Notes: generated by a model from the letters alone, not told the origin. Shown: positions 1 through 11,892, counted from the first letter of the stretch. The stretch: DNA of 64,000 bases from Athripsodes cinereus (GCA_947579605.1 OX388312.1:24141313-24205312), one strand, 5' to 3'. A program made the numbers and translations.

Positions 1-1435
1 AGTATGTATATATATATATATAAGACAAAATTACTACTTTCATAATTTTAACAATTTCTCAATATGTCAACAGTTTAAATGCTTTCTCTTTCATTGCATC
101 TTCTGAATATCTTTATAAAGTAAATGTGATATAATTAAGGGCAACTTATTATAAATGTACACTAATATATTATGTTTATTTCGCAATTAATTACTTACTT
201 TATGTAACCATTTTCCAGTTCTCAGTATTATACATAGTCAGTTTATGCAAAAGTATTTATAACAAAACATATAAATTACTGTTAAGGGAGGTACTAAATA
301 TATTTTTCTCAATTCTCTATGCAATTGTAATGTGGATGTGTTGTAGACCAAGTTTCCATGTCTGTAATCTAGTCACAGATAGCTGTTAAATTATTATATA
401 TTTGCATTTGTTACAGATTTGATTATACATACATATTGACGTTTCAGTTTCACGCATCAACAAGTTGAAATTTTCAAAAATTTTGATTTAATTCGTAATT
501 CATAAAATCAACTGCACTCTATCAATTCCATAAACAAATAACTTTAAAAATTACACGGTTCCCTTTATATATTATTTATTACGTTAATGAAAAAAAAATG
601 TACCTACCTATTATCAATTCCACAATTTTTTTTTTTTACTATTGAACCGAACAAAGACAACATACTGCCAAAAAAACAGTGTGATATTATTATGTGGTAT
701 ATTTCACTTTATGTTGTATTTTTAAAGCATAATATATAAATATACCAAAATTACAAAAATGGCGATTTCTCGAATATAAGACATTTCGACTTGTTGAGTT
801 GTGGAACTAAACCATCAATATATACATAAAAACTCATACATTAGCCTGTTTTTTTATAATTCACAGAAATACTGGATATAATCTAATATACCTAAACCAA
901 TGTTGTTGTAATACAAATATTATCTATGAGAAATAAAAAAAATCAAACTATTAAAATTATGTATACCTAGGCATATATATTACAATATTTTAATGGTATT
1001 TATTTTGTGAAACTTCATCTTAATGAATAAAAATATTTTCAATACAGATAGGTTCACAGTACATACATACAACAATTTATACTGTATCTATTTAATACAG
1101 AAAAAAAATATAAGCAAGTAGGTAAGTTAGTGTAACAATAATCGTTAATTGTATATGTGCAAATGCTGGCCTTAGATTATAGAGATTCAATACGAGAATG
1201 CATAGACAATTGAGACAGGAGAGTCTGACATAATATATCTAATTCACATCACACAATGTGGAAATGTTTAAATTCAAATTGTGACAGCCAATTAATTTGC
1301 TTTGTATTATTTGTGTTTTTGTGTATAGTCAAAATATATGAAAAATGTAATATTGTAAGTATTTAAGACCATTATTGTTTCTACTATTTTTTATTCAATT
1401 TGTTATTATGTACATGTACTATATTTATGTATTTA
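1..1435. other. AT-rich non-coding stretch
   Basis: No coding region, RNA gene or recognisable element is seen. It is very AT-rich, with a short TA repeat at the left edge and A/T homopolymer runs. Short reading frames here look random. Confidence 0.6.
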
Positions 1436-1562
1436 TTTTATTCTTCACTGTACATTGGTTACAATATTACATAATAAAATAGTGTCATAAAAATAACAGT
1501 TACACATTTCAATGTACAGAGGGCGAGTTTATCGCTAAAATGCGATGTCTTCCAACTAACCC
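1436..1562 (-). repeat. LINE 3' tail, family Z (copy 1)
   Basis: This is a 5'-truncated LINE 3' end in reverse orientation. It shares the block GAGGGCGAGTTTATCGC ... GCGAT ... CTTCCAACTAACCC with copies near 23.8, 37.8, 39.6, 45.2 and 57.6 kb. The ATCGC/GCGAT arms (1531-1535 and 1542-1546) can form a hairpin with a 6-base loop. Confidence 0.6.
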
Positions 1563-2691
1563 GGATATATTATTTAAAGAAATTATATTAATTGTCGGTA
1601 CATGCCATCTATATATTATTATGTTTTCTGGCACAAAAATATTAAAACTCATCATCGTAAAAAAATATATAGAATGTAATCTCAATATTTATCGTATCGA
1701 TTTTGGGTACCTATATGTGTGAATTTCCATTTATAATGTTACATTGTCGGAGAATTCCTGAAACTTCCTATGTACATTTATCAAGATTTTACGGAATATC
1801 AAAAAAAAAAACTGTTTTGTTGGATGAATGATAGTTTGTATGCGTTTGATTCCTTGCATGGAAGGTATCTTAAAAATTCTTTAGTGTATTAAATTTGTTG
1901 GTATGATTAAAAAATCACAGCATCATTAGTTTACGCATGAGTTTTCAACATCTTTTTTTATTATTGCAAAATAAAACATGCAAATAAATATAAAGAACAA
2001 TATTATGGAATATATTGCCCCACTAGATTAAAATCTGTTCTGGGGTAATAGTAGAAAAAATACAAATATAAAAATATAACAAAGCATACATCTCAGAGTA
2101 TACATTATTTCATTGCTAGATGTGGCTCGACGAGACGAATAATTTGCTATCAATATCTCAATTTTGAAAAAAATAGCACATGGGAGGTTTCACGAATCCA
2201 CCAATGATATGTTATGTTAATTATTTGTATTTAATACTATATTAAAAATGTGAAATAAAAACTAAAGTCTTGATAAAAGTCTTACTACAGTCACGTTTCA
2301 TATAAACAGGCAATTAGTTTCGTAAAACTAATAACAATAATAGAAATTAAACAATATACTTGTATCAACTATTAAAATGAAATATATTGTTAAAAGCGTT
2401 TAACTTAAGATAAAAAATATACCATTTTGTATTGCGTCCCTAGGTAGTATTATTATTTATTAAAATATGTACATAGGATATAATATTGTTTGTAAAATTT
2501 GAATGGTTTTATGCAACACTGTGTGAATCCACAACATGAAAAGAAATAAATTTGCAAAATAAACAGTTTGAAAGTTTTAAGCTATCAAATCCCTTATAGA
2601 CCCTACATGTGTTAACTCAAAACCAAACTGAGAGTGAAGGGCATGTATTACTGCTAGGGGTCCAGTATCCAGTGATTTACAGATTGATTTG
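1563..2691. other. AT-rich non-coding stretch
   Basis: AT-rich sequence without convincing coding potential or a repeat that I can match elsewhere in the window. Confidence 0.5.
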
Positions 2692-2858
2692 TGAAACATC
2701 ACCAATAAGACATTTACCATTTTCAATTCAGCAATGAGATTTGCCACCCATCCTGAATGTCATACTTTTTATTGGCTCATAGAGGATGACTGACATTTTT
2801 GCTACATGCAATTGGTCAAATGGCTGCCACACTTGTGGGAGATGGCGTGACTGTATAC
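2692..2858 (+). repeat. rep-A retroposon, degraded copy
   Basis: It matches the rep-A core: TTCAATTCAGC, then GATTTGCCACCCATCCTGAATG, an ATTGGC...AGAGGA block, and CACTTGTGGGAGATGGCGTGA, the family 3' end. It is diverged and 5' truncated, reading left to right. Confidence 0.6.
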
Positions 2859-4059
2859 AGAGTAAATATATTAGAAGATACAGGGGCCGTAGACAAACTG
2901 CACTTGGCGATCGACTACTGGCGAACTTTTCAACAATCTACCTACATGCACAGTGTAATTATGCGTTATTGTTGCGGTTATAGTTGAAAATTCGTTTGTA
3001 GTCGATAGCCAAATGATGGTTTGTCTAGAGGGTCTAGGTACCTTATTTATTTATGCCAAAATTTACTTGTAGAAGGTAAATATATATAATAAAAATCTTG
3101 CATAACATAAATATCAATAATATTTATCATTTATTCAATACACTTTGGTGGCCCACATTACAGTATACACCTATACATCAATTGGCGTTAACAAAACATA
3201 GAAAAAATCTGACAAAACATACATAAGTACATTGGCAATAAACAGGACATTTTGCCCCAGCAAAAATTTCAAATGTAATGGAGATATTCTGAAGTGTACT
3301 GAACCCTGAACCCATAGAGCAAAATCGTTTGTCATGATTATAATCTGCGCAACTTTACCTTCGCACACATTACAGTGGTACTGCTTGTTGTCAAATGATA
3401 GCTATTATAGGATGACCGTTTTTATTTTATATCAAACAAATTTCAAGAAATATTTTTTTCTTCTCTCTGTATTTCGAAATGGTGGAGCATTAGAACCTTT
3501 GATCCTTTGGGCCAGCCGCCCTTGTCAATGAACTTTTCATTTGGATTACATTTAATAATCATTGTTTCATTCAATTGTGATGATTTTTTTGTTACGTAAT
3601 ATTATGCTTCATATTTTTATGTCACATTATTATTATTCTAAAAACATCACCTTGCACTGAGGCCATAACAGCTTTTGGCCAAAGCGGTCTCAGCAGGAAA
3701 ATATACTAATTACGTCAGATTCTAATGTCTACAGTCCGGCCGATCTACCAATGCACCTCAGATATGATGGTCTCTTTCTTTTATAGGCAGGTATCAGTAA
3801 CCAAAGGTATTGTTATGGAATATTTTATTTTCCATATTATTATCTGCCCCGTTCCACCATTATACTTTTCAATTTGGCACTTTGCGGCGTCGCCGCCAGT
3901 TGCGGGGTCTTAGCAATTGACATTAGCAACACCTAGTAATAAATAAGTAGTACTTCGTTTTGCGCGTAAGCAATCATATGACAATTTTGACATTTCGTTG
4001 CGGTTGTTTGTGTTGGTTGTGCGTGTTTTAGATCCTGTTTTGAGTAATTTTTTGAAAAA
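2859..4059. other. Non-coding stretch upstream of the Myb/SANT gene
   Basis: Mostly AT-rich. A less AT-rich patch around 3880-4060 lies just before the Myb/SANT start codon and probably holds its promoter and 5' UTR. No element boundary is recognised. Confidence 0.4.
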
Positions 4060-5263
4060 ATGAGCCGAAAGGAAACTATTAAGAAAAAATTAGCCGTATT
4101 AAAAGTTGTGAAGGAGAAAAAAGATGTTCTCTTTGGGTCTTTTAGTAACACCAACACCAATTCAGTGAAGCAACAGGTAGATTGCTAAATTTTGTTACTA
4201 CGATCTTTATAATTATGTTACGGGAGTGAAATCTTACGAAGCATATTATTGTTTATAATAACAATACGTTCATAACTTGTTCCAATGATTTGTTTTATTA
4301 TTTTTCTCAGGCTTGGAAAGAGGTACTCTTGAAAGCGCAGTCGTTGGAACTAGCCAGCGCCTGTTACTCAGTACATAGTAATATATATCTCAAATTAATA
4401 TATATTACACATATGATGATTGTATCCAGTGTGGAAACATGTTTGACATGTGTTGATGTTACACTTTATGTATTGATAATCTTTCAGAGCAAACGGGACA
4501 ATGCTCATCGAACTGAATCTGCTGGGGGGAAGGAGCAGATCCTTGATGAGGTGGACAATGCTGTCCTAGAAATCCTAGGCAGAGATTCTCCGGGAGTCAG
4601 TGACTTAATTATCATAGAAAGCAGTGGTATTCCCGGGAGTAGTGCTGTTGCAAATGGTACCGTAATTAGCACAAGTTCGCCCGTCAACATTGATCCACCT
4701 CCCCAGTTGAAGGCAATTTCCAGTGGAGGTAATTATGCATATGTCTACACACAACAAAATGCAATTAAAATATTTTATCTATCTATCTGTACCTTCACTT
4801 CATCACCCATAATTGGAGTAGCTAGTAAAGTAATTGTATGTAACAAACATGCAAATTGTCTTCTCTGTGCTACTAAAAGTAAAAAATAGGAGTTGTGAAA
4901 GACAGAAGATTCTTTACTTAGGGTGTGTGGATGAGTACAATAGATCTTATAGGTCGCGGTGCATACACATACCCCAAACTATAGGGTGTGTGGATTGAAT
5001 TTACCGTACTTTTTGTTACATATTTTGTTTATCATGGGTTTTTAGGTTCCGTGAAAAACACAAGAAAAAGGTTGCTGAAGAAGACAAACGAGCAGTCGCT
5101 GAAGGACATTTTATTTCAAAATGTAACATATTTATCAAAACTAAAAGCACTCAAACTAGAGAAGGAATTGGGACTTCCTCTTAGTGAAATAACTTCAACA
5201 ATTGTGCCTGCAATGGAGGTGGAAGTAGAGTTTATTAGAAAGATTGAATATTCAGGCAGCTAA
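4060..5263 (+). CDS. Myb/SANT-like (zeste-type) DNA-binding protein, four exons
   Basis: Proposed exons are 4060-4176, 4311-4370, 4488-4728 and 5046-5263. All junctions are GT-AG, phases join without a break, and the product is about 211 residues. Exons 1-2 give a basic N-terminus and the KDVLFGSFSNT...AWKEVLLKAQSLEL pattern typical of insect Myb/SANT-like (Myb_DNA-bind_5, regulatory protein zeste) domains. Exon 3 gives KRDNAHRTESAGGKEQ and EVDNAVLEILGRDSP, also family hallmarks. Exon 4 gives a C-terminal helix ending KLEKELGLPLSEIT, the usual oligomerisation tail. The family's third helix (a W-rich stretch between exons 2 and 3) is missing in this model. Such proteins are sequence-specific nuclear factors, many domesticated from or carried by PIF/Harbinger elements. 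The start is the first ATG of the open exon. It could be a host gene or an element accessory gene; expression is not shown. Confidence 0.6.
4918..4985 (+). repeat. Short LINE 3' tail inside Myb/SANT intron 3
   Basis: GAGTACAATAGATCTTATAGG followed by CATACCCCAAA matches the 3' end of the RNase H-bearing LINE at 37235-37295. It is a 5'-truncated insertion within the intron. Confidence 0.5.
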
Positions 5264-5284
5264 AACAGTTTATTTTTGCGAAAA

Positions 5285-5706
5285 ATGCAAGCCGTGGATT
5301 TCAACAAAGTTGTATTTACCGATGAAATGTGGATTAATGCTAATCAAACTGTGTCTAAATGCTGGAATGACAACACCAAGGAGTCAATGTGTCGCGTACC
5401 AATTGGTAAAGGCAAAAGGATAATTATTTGTCTCTCTGGAACAGTGAACGGTTTCGTTCCAAATTCTTTATTGGAGCATAAGTCCAAAAAGACTTCGGAC
5501 TATCATGAAGAAATGAATTTCCAGAGATATCAGGGATGATTTCAAAACAGATTGCTAAAAAATATCCCTCCCCAAAGCATAATTATTGATAACGCGCCAT
5601 ACCACTCTGTTCAAATTGATAAAGCTCCTAGAAAATCCGCCAGAAAACTGGTAATTATTGAATGGCCTCAGGGGATAAAGTCCCTATTGCTGCTGATATT
5701 CGGAAA
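5285..5706 (+). pseudogene. Broken Tc1/mariner-superfamily DDE transposase fragment
   Basis: The frame reads VVFTDEMWINANQT (first catalytic D region), then KGKRIIICLSG, NGFVPNSLLEHKSKK and SIIIDNAPYHSV (second catalytic D region). This is the pattern of a common insect Tc1-like DDE family. One in-frame TGA at 5537-5539 splits it, where relatives carry a tryptophan (KWF context). A frameshift near 5681 then moves the reading to VPIAADIRKPE. The third acidic residue and the C-terminus are missing, cut by MITE-like sequence at about 5707. No N-terminal helix-turn-helix is seen. It directly follows the Myb/SANT stop codon but is in a different reading frame, so I treat it as unrelated debris. 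Confidence 0.7.
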
Positions 5707-5775
5707 CCAGAGGCCTGAGTCAACAACACACTATCGCGTCACGTTCCCGCTCCGCTAGCGTTCGGGTGCAGACGA
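5707..5775 (+). mobile_element. Fragment of palindromic MITE family
   Basis: AGGCCTGAGTCAACAACACAC and GCGTCACGTTCCCG resemble the left arm of the full palindromic element at 61912-62116. Only one arm remains. Confidence 0.5.
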
Positions 5776-6345
5776 GACCAGTGACCAGTATTATAAACGT
5801 AGGATTAAATTATAGTTTGGATTATTTACAGTGATAAATGAGATAATAAAGCTTCAATAAAATACCTAAGTGTAAAATTTGTAAAGGAAAAAGTAGTCAA
5901 ATAAATGTGGTTAATAAAAGTGGTTTTAAATATGAAATTATTGGTGTTGTTTTCAATTAACCATAAAAAAAGGACAATAATTATTTAATCTTCATGATGT
6001 GTAGGTACCTACATAATACATATCAGCTCATTCATACTATAGTATAGATACTATAATAATATAGAGCGGTTCCTGCATCCAACACATGTGGTAATACCTG
6101 AAACGGCCTAGTGCAAACGGCTGCTTCAGTGTGCAAAAGAGACGAGGAAGAAGGATAGGACAGCGGCGCAGAGGGAACGGAACTACAGGCAGAATACGTA
6201 AAATCGTCTGGAGACATATGCACATTGGTGTAGATGTATTATGTTAAAGTAGTACGGACATTTTTTTGCATATTAGTTATAAGCAATCGAATGTATTGTA
6301 TTATATCGGTATTTAGTGTGTCTAGAAGGTAATATTGTGTAGCTT
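5776..6345 (+). repeat. LINE 5' UTR, copy 1 (single monomer)
   Basis: Nearly identical to 12375-13045 joined to 14468-14600. It starts GACCAGTGACCAGTATTATA and contains GCTTCAATAAAATACCTAAG and GAGCGGTTCCTGCATCC. In copy 2 this sequence leads into a LINE endonuclease start, so I read it as that LINE's 5' untranslated region. Here the homology stops near 6345 without coding sequence. Confidence 0.6.
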
Positions 6346-6682
6346 AAATGAGTAGATACTTATCAATCTCCGGTATGTCCACCAGGTACAAAATTTGACT
6401 TTTTTATATGGGCACATTGACAATAATTTTTTCTTTGGTTTAGTTTTGATCTTACTCATGTATGTCTATAGATTTATTATGAAAATACTGTCTAAAAAAT
6501 CAAATTCATTCCTAAACCTAATATGTCCATCAATAGTTTTATATCGAATTCACATAAGTTCAAACTGGCCGATCAACGTACAGCAATCTGTCACTATGGC
6601 GGCCATCATTATTTTTCTAGTTGTCGCGTGTGCTGTGTTGTTCTGACATTTTATTGAAAAATTAAAACATAAAGTAGTGAAA
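6346..6682. other. Non-coding stretch before GQNKN-family relic
   Basis: AT-rich. GTCACTATGGCGGCCATC just before the relic may belong to its 5' UTR. No gene is recognised. Confidence 0.3.
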
Positions 6683-8409
6683 ATGGATACAATTGTTAAA
6701 ATTGTTGATCCTGACAAAGCAAGGAAAAGAAGTAAAATAAAAAGCCAGCAAAAAAATCAAGAGAAAAAGCAAAAATTAAATTTCTTGTTGTAGAAATCAG
6801 AGCCAAACTCCAATTTGATTTTTATTAATTTCATTGAATTTTTTTTTTTAAATAACCAAGATTAAATAGTGAGCTTTTTATTATTCAAACTAATGTAAAT
6901 TCATAATACCTAGTAAGTATATATTTTTATTAAATTTTTAAATCCCAGATATTCCAGTGAGAAAATCGGCGTCATAACCACTAATCAATGTTTACTAATT
7001 TATTTGTGAAAATTGTATAGATAACTAGTAAAAATTTAGAAATGAATATACATACAAAAAAAGAACAAACCACAAAATATAATATCTCGATAATGTCATA
7101 CCGCTTTTGTTTCTTTCATATTCATATTCGTTTCTCGTGTATGCTTTGCTATATTTTATTGTATTTCTGGCATCATTCTCCTTTGTGGAAGAGTATATAG
7201 GTAACATGAGAGCCATGTTTTTCAACGCTATTGCTTTTAGGCAACACCTAATTTTTATTTATTTATTTAATCTCTTTTTTTAAGGTATTCGTCACCAGGA
7301 TTGCCTAGAATGCCATCATGTAAACACAACTCAAACGCTATGAAGCGCATGACTTTGACGTCTAAAGATTTGTACTATTTTCATGAGAAACTTTATGAAA
7401 TAAAAAATAAAATAAAACAAGATAATTATGTTTTAAAATATATTGTGGTTACCAAAGTAAAAAGGTATCGACCAAGAAAAGGGAGCAAAAAACCTCGAGT
7501 ATTCGGAATCAAATTTAATATATCTACCAAGTTTTAAGAGAAAAATTCTAATACCAGTGTGTAAGAACACATTTTTAAATGCTACTCGACTGAAATCAGC
7601 CAGAATAGATGGTGTTGCCAAGAGGCATTTTGAAACTGGTTATATGGCTATAGAAAACAGAGGAAGCGATAAAAAAAAATTCGCCTTTGCCTCAAAAAAA
7701 TAAGCTATTCAACAGTTTATCAAAACATTCAAGCCAATTGAAAAGCTTTATTCCAGAGAACAGATGAAAATTCGGCAATACCTTCACCCAGATTTGAATA
7801 TAAAAAAATTATTCAATATGTACAATGATCAAGCCTTACCGGGATATAATGTTAAACAAACATTTTTTAGAAAAGTATTCAATACTCGGTTCAACATTGG
7901 ATTTGGAAGCCCGAGGCAAGATGTATGTTCTATTTGCCTTCAATTGGATGAAAAAATCAAGCACGAGAAGGCATCTAAGAAACAAGAATACATTACTCAG
8001 CGACAAATTCACAAGTTACGTGCTCAAGCATTTTATGAAGCCTTACGTGTGGAAGAGCCTGGTCTTATGACCATATCATTCGATGGCGAAAAAAATCTGC
8101 CCTTACCAAAAATTCCTGACCAAGCAACATATTATTCAAGGCAGCTGAACCTGTACAATGGTCATTGGATCATCTCATACACCGCTAACACCCAATAATG
8201 TTCGCGCATATGTTTGGAGAGAAGATAAAGCAAGAAAAGGCTCTAATGAGGTATGTTCGGCAATATATCACTGTCTAAATACAGTAGATCTTACTGAGAT
8301 CACAAAAATTCGTCTCATTTCGAATGGCTGCGGAGGCCAGAATAAGAATTCTGTGGTAATATCAATGATTACAATGACAATTTCCTCAAATTCAAACGTG
8401 AAGTTATAA
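6683..8409 (+). pseudogene. Relic of a GQNKN-motif DDE-like transposase
   Basis: Pieces of one protein run left to right in shifting frames. A lysine-rich start (MDTIVKIVDPDKARKRSKIK, 6683) is followed from 7300 by MKRMTLTSKDLYYFHEKLY, YVLKYIVVT and KRYRPRKG. Next comes ILIPVCKNTFLNATRL with a helix-rich segment (about 7545-7710). From 7764 there is TFFRKVFNTRFNIGFGSP, a Cys pair (DVCSICLQLD), HKLRAQAFYEALR and a likely first acidic motif TISFDGEKNLPLPKIPDQA. A final frame reads VWREDKARKGSNEV and LISNGCGGQNKNSVV. In better copies of this arthropod family, known to me only as uncharacterised or transposase-like proteins, the last motif is DGCxGQNKN; here D has become N. Frameshifts near 7500-7540, a stop near 7700 and a shift near 8170 kill it. 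I recognise the family pattern but cannot give a superfamily name. Confidence 0.6.
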
Positions 8410-9681
8410 CATATTTAAGTGTATAAATTGACATTGGGCAGTTGTGGTTTGTTGTTTGTCTATGGATTTTTTATTGAATTTTCAATATCAAAATTCTGCG
8501 ATGTTTTATATCTTTGATGTTTTATATCTTTATTCGGTATATTGTTTTTACCCTCATGAATTGACACTAAATAGCTTATTATATATTTTTGCCTTTTAAC
8601 ATTTCAACATATCGACCACTTTAAATTATTTTATATCTCGTTCTTGACTTTTCTATATTGACTGACATTCCTCAGGTGGTCTAATAATATTACATACCTT
8701 TGACTTTTTACTTTTAATTTTTGACATCTATTTTAAATTACTTGTATTATTTGACATACCACTTGTTTTGTTAAGAATATTTCATACTGACTATTTAAAC
8801 GCAATTGTCAAGTTGACATATAGAATCTAAAAAAAAATCCGTTCGTTTTCCCAATGTACCTATATATATTTTTTTTTTAATTGTCCATTTAATGTGTTGT
8901 GTGTGTCCACATATTGTAAAACTGTTTGTATACATCATGAAATACAAATACCTATCACAGGTTTATATAAAATAGAGACTCGCGTAGTTTTTAATTTAAA
9001 TTCATATTAAATTTATAACTTTCAACATCAACTATCTATAACAACAACTGAGCACACATCTATACGCACCGGGTTGGGAGACGACTCCAAAGGGAGCACA
9101 TTCCAGCGCCTTTTTTCACTTTATTTCATTCAAAGGAGCCACTTCGTAAGTGCAATTCTTTTTTTATTAATTTCATACATAACTCTACCGGGCAGAGCAC
9201 CTGACTAATGTTAAAATAATTTATGTCGTAAGTTCTTGTGAAATTGTTTCTAGTTCAAAATAAGTGAAGTGTCAAAAAAGAACAAAATATAGTGCTTAAA
9301 AAATCTATAAGCACACAAAAAATATTTCATTATAGTCACAAAAAATTATAAAAAAGAAGGTACAAAAAAATAACAGGTACTCACAATATTTTCCAAAACA
9401 AAGTATTCAAAAAAGCGTAGAATACTAGTGACAAAAGAATAAAAAATATAATCAAAAGGCACCAAAAAATATACCTAGTGCGCAAAAAATAATTTAAAGC
9501 ACTTCTTATCGACGCTGAAAAGGCAAAAATTACTAAGCGACATTTTGGGCGTTTAGCTATTTTTTACAGTCTTTCTTTCGCAAATATGTTTAGCTTTGTT
9601 ATTGCGTTTAGTAATTTCTTCTTGCGTGTTAATCTGATTTAATTTGTCGCTTAGGACATTTTTACCCGCCGTTTTTTTATG
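8410..9681. other. Non-coding stretch between two GQNKN relics
   Basis: AT-rich, with several TTGACAT-type motifs (8420-8820) and a CAAAAAA-rich block (9290-9490). The 9040-9130 patch is less AT-rich, but no element or gene could be assigned. A weak inverted pair around GTCGCTTAG lies at 9530-9660. Confidence 0.4.
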
Positions 9682-10203
9682 AACACCGAACACAAACAAA
9701 ACCTGAATCTATGAACATCGTTATAAATTTTATTAAAAGTTTGTCTGCAATATCATCTCATTATTGCAGGCAAGACTCGTCCAGAGTTTACTTACCTAAA
9801 GAATTTAAAAATTGTGCAAATTTATACAGTATCTACAAAGAACATTAAGAATGTAATTCAAAGGATTTTGTCATAAAAAAAATATTTCGAAAAATATTCA
9901 CAGAAGAATTTAATATTGCCTTTCATATACCAAAGAAAGACAAATGTATAAAATGTCTGAAATTTTAACAAATCGATAAAACAGATTTAGTTTTTTGTTA
10001 TCATATTTATGTGATTTATCAATAAACAAACACTTATATGCCGACTAATTTATCAAATACGTACAAAACATATTCTGTTACAATTTTAGTGTTGGAATTT
10101 TTCTATTATAAATGTTTTGACATTTGACAGATAAATTTATTGGTTCCTAAAATGTTATGTGAGTAGTAAATTAAGTATTATGCTTTTGTTGATGTTCGGT
10201 GTT
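9682..10203 (+). mobile_element. Short deleted transposon with inverted ends, GQNKN family
   Basis: AACACCGAACACAAACAAAA at 9682-9701 is repeated inverted at 10184-10203 with two mismatches. The roughly 520 bp between holds a remnant of the same protein family as 6683-8409, so this looks like an internally deleted element. No clear target duplication is seen. Confidence 0.45.
9777..9985 (+). pseudogene. Second relic of GQNKN-family transposase
   Basis: The frame reads SSRVYLPKEFKNCANLYSIY, a stop, then VIKKIFRKIFTEEFNIAFHI and a Cys pair KDKCIKCLKF. It aligns with the FFRKVFNTRFNIGFG...DVCSIC section of the relic at 7764-8198 but is clearly diverged, so it is an independent older copy or a different lineage. 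Two in-frame stops are present. Only this central segment survives. Confidence 0.55.
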
Positions 10204-10909
10204 GAGTTGATTTGATTAAAATAAGTGAAATGATGGATGTTGTTTTGGGGAGTGCGTGTGAACGTGAATCCTTGAAACTTTTTGAAGAGACTTTTAAGAA
10301 AGTCTTTGAACCGCTTGGTGTGAAGTTGAGCGGTGTGGCTGTCGAGTTGTCTGTTGTAATACTATAAGGAGGCAGAACCTGTGGGCGCTCTAGAGTTGCA
10401 ACGAGAGGACAAAAAACGGGAGACTAGTTCAAACTCAAATCAACATGTGGAATGGAGATTATGTCCCCGCTCCTATTAAATTTTCTTATTTTTAATGATA
10501 ATAAAATGTTTCTATACATTACAACTTATACTTTGTTAAGTAATTTATAGAAATACGACATAGAAAAATCTGTTTGCACTGAGACCTTATGTAATATATT
10601 ATATAGGTATGACATAAAGAAAATTCAAAATTTTCCACGAGGATTATTGTAACATTTTTTAAATGTCTTTTAGGTTATTTATTTATGTTATTTATGTCAC
10701 AAAAAATGTAAAAATCAAATCAAAAAATATGTCAGGATTCGGGAGGATAGTTGATAGTAAATTTAAATTAAGCATAGATAGAAAACAAAGTTTCACTCAT
10801 ACTATCATCCATTCATCTTCTTGTCACCCATTACTACATACAATGGCATTTTTCAAATCTATTTTTGTGAGTTGTAGTTAGGTTGTGGGTATACCCAACT
10901 ACAACTCAC

Positions 10910-11105
10910 AAACATTACGAAAGAGAAGCTCTTCAATCCATGTACGATGCATCAAAAGAGGAATAAAAAAGCCATCGCAAGAGAGAGAGTCAACCAGGAG
11001 GGCATTCCTGTGATTGACGTAATAGTCAATGGGTGCTGGTCTAAAAGATTATATTAGAAAAATTCTACTTCGCTGCTTGGTGCAGCAGCCATTATTGAAA
11101 AACTA
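10910..11105 (+). pseudogene. N-terminal relic of Mutator-like transposase-domain protein
   Basis: One frame gives YEREALQSMYDASKEE and the next (after a frameshift) gives NQEGIPVIDVIVNGCWSKR followed by SLLGAAAIIEK. This matches the insect 'Mutator-like transposase domain' signature (EGIPxIDVxVDGxWSKRSY...GAAxIIG). The catalytic-type D of VDG is N here and a stop follows LY. Only about 65 codons remain. A related C-terminal piece lies at 16862-17038. Confidence 0.6.
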
Positions 11106-11290
11106 GGTACCTAACAAAATTGTATATGGTCGTAAATAGAGTTGGTCGTTATAACGAAGAACGCGTGATATATTAAATTATTTTTACGGAGCTTGGTAGC
11201 AGAATATCGATATATCACATCACACTATTATCGAGTGATTTCTGACGACGACCCGCTACTTCGTTCCGAACGACGTGAATTATCACAGAT
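11106..11290. other. Short non-coding stretch
   Basis: Contains ATATCGATATAT and a GC-richer patch near 11245-11280. Nothing was recognised. Confidence 0.3.
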
Positions 11291-11296
11291 ATCAAA

Positions 11297-11567
11297 TTTT
11301 CTATGGAAAATCATTTAGGTATTAATAATAGTGTTACTTATCACGCCGCCATACATTTTACTATGGACGATCATTTAGGTATTAATAATAGTGTTACTTA
11401 TCACGCCGCCATACATTTTACTATGGACGATCATTTAGGTATTAATAATAGTGTTACTTATCACACCGCCATACATTTTACTATGGACGATCGTTTAGGT
11501 ATTCCCGATGACGTTACAAATCACGCGGCGATACATTTTAGTATGGAAAATAATATTTAGGTATTAT
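11297..11567. repeat. 60-bp tandem repeat, about 4.5 units
   Basis: Units start at about 11297, 11357, 11417, 11477 and 11537 (partial). Units 2 and 3 are almost identical; unit 4 is the most diverged. Because 60 is a multiple of three, a repeated 20-residue frame (LGINNSVTYHAAIHFTMDD) stays open over 11303-11560 on the plus strand. This does not by itself show coding. Confidence 0.85.
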
Positions 11568-11767
11568 TTGAAAAGGAACGCGTTCTTTTTTTAGCCTCAA
11601 AACGGTACTACTATGGACATCTGTTGATTGACACAAAAGTAGAATGAGTTCGAGATACGGGTAGATAATTATTCATAACCCTTTTATCATCTGAGTGGTC
11701 AAAGGACTATCTCCACATGATTTTACATGTTTATTTTTCATAAAATTAAATTATAAACTTTTAATCT

Positions 11768-11803
11768 AATTAATATAGTAAAAAATCTTTTACTATATTA
11801 ATT
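11768..11803. repeat. Perfect 16-bp inverted repeat with 4-base loop
   Basis: AATTAATATAGTAAAA (11768-11783), spacer AATC, then its exact reverse complement (11788-11803). Function is unknown; it lies within an AT-rich 480 bp stretch (11570-12050) that otherwise holds only a rep-A fragment. Confidence 0.8.
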
Positions 11804-11892
11804 TTATGACTGATGTAATTTAAAAGAGATTATTTTAATCTTTTAATTATAACTATTTATATTATTATTAGTAAAGTTGACAGACAAAAATA

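Noticed and set aside
6395..6646. 83-residue hydrophobic frame
   Set aside because: No family likeness; probably chance in AT-rich DNA upstream of a transposase relic.
10230..10367. 45-residue frame starting MMDVVLGSACERESLKLFEE
   Set aside because: Begins at an ATG and has a plausible composition, but it is short, unrecognised and next to an element end; not enough to call a gene.
11291..11567. CRISPR-like array
   Set aside because: Direct tandem units without unique spacers, in a eukaryotic context.
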